A stretch of 64,000 bases of DNA from Microbacterium sp. T2.11-28 (GTDB taxonomy: Bacteria; Actinomycetota; Actinomycetes; Actinomycetales; Microbacteriaceae), in contig NZ_CATNHF010000029.1 of NCBI RefSeq assembly GCF_950097975.1, positions 62,001 to 126,000 of the forward strand. Reading direction: 5' to 3'. A program made the position numbers and the translations under genes. How positions within the stretch are numbered: the first letter of the stretch is position 1; every line of letters begins with the position of its first letter. Below, piece after piece: positions 59,496 through 64,000 of the stretch. The notes under the pieces are model-generated. The model was not told the DNA's origin and did not search any database. It was given only the letters and a program-made list of their open reading frames with translations.

Positions 59496-60869
59496 ATGAC
59501 CGACGACACCGCGCGCCGTCCGCGCATCCTCTGCGTGGGCGCCTACGAGCGCGACAACTTCGGCGATCTGCTGTTCCAGATCATCACAGCGCAGTACCTC
59601 GGCGACGCCGACGTCGTCTACGCGGCCCCGTTCGCCGCCGATATGACGGATCTCATCGGGCTCGAGATCCCCACCTACGGACCGCTGCTGGAGTCGGAGG
59701 CCTTCGACGCGATCTGGACCGTCGGCGGAGAGGTCGGCGGCACGAGCGTCGACTACGCGTTCCGCACCCGCCATGACAAGGAGGCGACGCGCGTCTACGA
59801 CGCGGCGACTCCCGAGGAGCGGCGCGAGATGATCGCCGCCGAGTTCGGCGCGGTGCCGATGGAATCGCCCTACATCCCGCGTCCGTCGGCTTACCCCAAG
59901 AACGTCCGCGCGGCGCTGGTGCTCAACTCCGTCGGTCTCGCCGGCATCCGCGGGCTCGGCTCGATCCGCCGCGCCGGAATGCTGGGCCTCCTCCACGAGG
60001 CCACCCGCATCACGGTGCGCGACTCCGCCGCCAGCCGTTTCCTCGCCGCCGAGGGCATCGAGCATCGCCTCGAGCCCGATCTCGTGCACTCCATCGCGAT
60101 CACCCGCCCGCGTCCGGCCGACGCGGTCCCCGGAGACTACGTCCTGCTGCAGGCGTCGACGACCCACGTCAAGCGATACGGCATCAAGGCCTTCGCGCAG
60201 GCGATCATCGACAGCGACGTGCTGCGCGACCACCCGGTGCGGCTCTTCACCGCCGGCACCGCTCCCGGGCACGACTCGTTCGAGCAGTACGAGCAGATCC
60301 GCGACCTGGTCCTGCGGGCAGACCCGTCGCGCCGTCTGGAGATCAGCCGCACCATCGACCCGTGGGAGCGCGTGGACGAGATCGCGGGGGCCAAGCTGTG
60401 GATCGGCAGCTCGCTGCACGGGCGCATCATCTCCGCCGCCTACGGTGTGCCGCGCGTGAGCTTCGCCAAGCGCAAGGTCGACGACTACGTGCGCACCTGG
60501 GATGCCGACATGCCCTGGCGGATCGATCACACGCAGATGAACGAGGCCGCCGCGCAGGCGCTCGCGATGCCGACGGACGACCGCGGCCAGGAGCTCGGCC
60601 GCCGCGCTCACGAGAACATCCTCTCGGTCGTGGAGCACGTGAAGGAGTGGGCGGCCACGGGCGGCCCTGCCGACCGTGTCGAGGAGGTGCTGGCGATCCG
60701 CAACGCGCAGTGGAGCCGCATGACCCTCGAGATCGCCCGCGCCGAAGCCGCGCGTGCCGTCGCCGAGGCCGCGCCGGCGACGCCCTCCGCCCCCGCCGCA
60801 CCGGTCGGGCTTGCGCGCCGCGTCCGCCGGCGTCTCGGCCGGGTCGTGCGGCGCGTGCGCGGCCGCTGA
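59496..60869 (+). CDS. Polysaccharide pyruvyl transferase family protein
   Basis: 457 residues. The start RILCVGAYERDNFGDLLFQIIT and the late HGRIISAAYGVPRVSF segment fit the PS_pyruv_trans (CsaB/WcaK) family, which adds pyruvate ketals to sugars using PEP. A long charged tail (about 360-457) ends in a run of arginines and may contact the membrane. Thirty bases after wzt, so likely the same operon. The target sugar is unknown. Confidence 0.82.
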   Translation: MTDDTARRPRILCVGAYERDNFGDLLFQIITAQYLGDADVVYAAPFAADMTDLIGLEIPTYGPLLESEAFDAIWTVGGEVGGTSVDYAFRTRHDKEATRVYDAATPEERREMIAAEFGAVPMESPYIPRPSAYPKNVRAALVLNSVGLAGIRGLGSIRRAGMLGLLHEATRITVRDSAASRFLAAEGIEHRLEPDLVHSIAITRPRPADAVPGDYVLLQASTTHVKRYGIKAFAQAIIDSDVLRDHPVRLFTAGTAPGHDSFEQYEQIRDLVLRADPSRRLEISRTIDPWERVDEIAGAKLWIGSSLHGRIISAAYGVPRVSFAKRKVDDYVRTWDADMPWRIDHTQMNEAAAQALAMPTDDRGQELGRRAHENILSVVEHVKEWAATGGPADRVEEVLAIRNAQWSRMTLEIARAEAARAVAEAAPATPSAPAAPVGLARRVRRRLGRVVRRVRGR

Positions 60870-60871
60870 GG

Positions 60872-62269
60872 TCAGCGCAGGTAGTCCTCGAGCGTCGCGG
60901 CCGGGCGGAAGCCCGTCGCCGCGAGCTTCGACAGGTCGAGCACGCTGTTGCGCGGCCGCGGCGCGATCGGTGAGGTCGCCGAGGCGAAGTACTCCTCGGT
61001 CGTGACCTCGGTGACCCGCGCCGGGTCGTGGCCGGTGAGCGCGAACACGTCGCGGGCGATCTGCGCCCACGAGGTCGGCGCCCCGTCGCCGGTCAGGTTG
61101 TAGACGCCGTAGGCCGGCGCGTCGTCGAGCAGATGGCGGACGCCGCGGGCGATGTCGCTCGTGAAGGTCAGGCGGCCGGTCTGGTCGCCGACGACGCGCG
61201 GGTCGATCCCGCGCTCGGCGAGGCCCGCCATCGTGCGGACGAAGTTCCCGCCCTCGCCGATCACCCACGACGTGCGCAAAATGTAGTGGCGGGGGGTCGT
61301 GGCCGCCGCGAGGTCACCGGCGGCCTTGGACTGCCCGTACACGCCCAGGGGGGACAGCGGGTCGTCCTCGGTGTAGGGGCGGTCGGCGGTGCCGTCGAAG
61401 ACGTAGTCGCTGGAGACGTGCACGAGGGTGATGCCGTGGGACGCGGTGATCGCGGCGAGGGTCGCGACGGCCCGGGCGTTGGCGGCCCAGGCCTGCGGTC
61501 GCCCTTCCGTGGTCTCCGCCCCGTCGACGGCGGTGAACGCCGCCGCGTTGACGATCGCGTCGTAGTCGCGCCAGCGGCGGGCCGTCGCGATGCCGGGGGC
61601 GGTGAGGTCGAGGTCGGCGCGTCCCGCGAACTCGACGTGCGACTCGCCCGCGAACTCGGCCCGCAGCGCGCGTCCCAGCTGTCCGTCGGCCCCCAGCACG
61701 AGGATCTTCCGCCGCGGGACGGGCACGACGTCGGCGAGCCGGGGATGGGCGAGGTCCTTGGCGGACACCTCCACCTCGGCGAGCGGGATCGGCCAGGGGA
61801 TCGCGACCGTCTCGTCGGCCAGGTTCAGGAAGGAGTACTCGGCGTCGGGGGACCAGTGGTCGTTGACGAGGTACACGTACGCCGTGTCGGGCTCGAGGGT
61901 CTGATACGAGTTGCCGACGCCCCGGGGGACGAAGATCGCCGTGGACGGGTCGAGCTCGGCCGTGAACACGGTGCCGAAGCTCGGACCCTCGCGCAGGTCG
62001 ACCCAGGCGCCGAAGATCCGGCCGGTCGCCACCGAGACCCACTTGTCCCAGGGCTCGGCGTGGATGCCGCGCGTCGTGCCGACCGCGTCGTTGAAGGAGA
62101 TGTTGTTCTGCACCGGCCCGAAGTCGGGGAGTCCGGCGGCGACCATCTTCTCGCGCTGCCAGTTCTCCTTGAACCAGCCCCGGGAGTCACCGTGGACCGG
62201 GAGGTCGAACACGACCAGGCCGGGGATCGGCGTCTCCCGTCGGCCGAGCTCCTTGCCGAACTCCGTCAC
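60872..62269 (-). CDS. rmlCD: Fused dTDP-4-dehydrorhamnose 3,5-epimerase / reductase (RmlC-RmlD)
   Basis: 465 residues combining two steps. Residues 1-185 are an RmlC cupin-type epimerase with RGIHAEPWDKWVSVATGRIF in part and the SYQTLEPDTAYVYLVND segment; 190-465 are an RmlD reductase with KILVLGADGQLGRAL, VHVSSDYVFDG and the YxxxK pair in YGQSK. The GTG at 62269 lies two bases after the rmlB stop. It yields dTDP-L-rhamnose. It is convergent with the pyruvyltransferase gene at two bases. Confidence 0.92.
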   Translation of the reverse strand: MTEFGKELGRRETPIPGLVVFDLPVHGDSRGWFKENWQREKMVAAGLPDFGPVQNNISFNDAVGTTRGIHAEPWDKWVSVATGRIFGAWVDLREGPSFGTVFTAELDPSTAIFVPRGVGNSYQTLEPDTAYVYLVNDHWSPDAEYSFLNLADETVAIPWPIPLAEVEVSAKDLAHPRLADVVPVPRRKILVLGADGQLGRALRAEFAGESHVEFAGRADLDLTAPGIATARRWRDYDAIVNAAAFTAVDGAETTEGRPQAWAANARAVATLAAITASHGITLVHVSSDYVFDGTADRPYTEDDPLSPLGVYGQSKAAGDLAAATTPRHYILRTSWVIGEGGNFVRTMAGLAERGIDPRVVGDQTGRLTFTSDIARGVRHLLDDAPAYGVYNLTGDGAPTSWAQIARDVFALTGHDPARVTEVTTEEYFASATSPIAPRPRNSVLDLSKLAATGFRPAATLEDYLR

Positions 62270-62271
62270 CG

Positions 62272-64000
<1,729 letters not shown>

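Overview
The window is very GC-rich DNA from an actinobacterium, most likely a Microbacteriaceae member such as Microbacterium. This is inferred from gene content and gene order; no 16S or other marker gene is present. Most genes are packed into operons with 1-4 base overlaps (ATGA, GTGA, TGATG). Many first genes carry a TAnnnT box 6-7 bases before the start codon, the layout of leaderless actinobacterial promoters. The block trpS, YihY/BrkB, sdhCDAB, cdd-deoA-add, purine nucleoside phosphorylase plus sugar mutase, LpdA-like reductase, biotin carboxylase, maf, carboxyltransferase, birA, PH protein, purK-purE, LCP protein, rml genes follows, from memory of that genome, the Mycobacterium tuberculosis Rv3336c-to-Rv3264c region. 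Window-specific insertions sit between these anchors.

Layout: 1-12 kb holds the end of glpK, a Fpg/Nei glycosylase, an acetyltransferase, trpS, a PEP synthase with its bifunctional kinase/phosphorylase, exonuclease III, a YihY/BrkB membrane protein and succinate dehydrogenase. 12-22 kb holds manC and a nucleoside uptake and salvage operon: BMP lipoprotein, dual ABC ATPase, two permeases, cytidine deaminase, thymidine phosphorylase, adenosine deaminase. Purine nucleoside phosphorylase and a phosphosugar mutase at 35.7-38.2 kb complete that pathway. 21.9-23.15 kb holds an AbiEi/DUF559-type nuclease-like gene flanked by three 86-bp palindromic elements. 23-26.4 kb is a monooxygenase-symporter-epimerase operon.

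26.5-35 kb is a mannitol phosphotransferase operon that includes the general enzymes EI and HPr, divergent from a PRD-type regulator. 38-50 kb holds an LpdA-like flavoprotein without the redox cysteines, a lipoprotein, acyl-CoA carboxylase subunits with their biotin ligase, Maf, an RNA methyltransferase, and a response regulator/histidine kinase/kinase-like trio. 50-64 kb holds a PH-domain protein, purK-purE, and a cell-envelope polysaccharide region: LCP ligase, glycosyltransferase, secreted SH3-repeat protein, Wzm/Wzt exporter, pyruvyltransferase-like protein, and rmlA-rmlB-rmlCD for dTDP-L-rhamnose.

The most unusual feature is the set of three 86-bp elements: 16-bp inverted arms around a constant 54-bp interior, arms that partly covary, found only around the DUF559-type gene. 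Two other short repeat clusters lie at 35.6 kb and 50.3 kb. I see no tRNA, rRNA, CRISPR, insertion sequence or phage genes.
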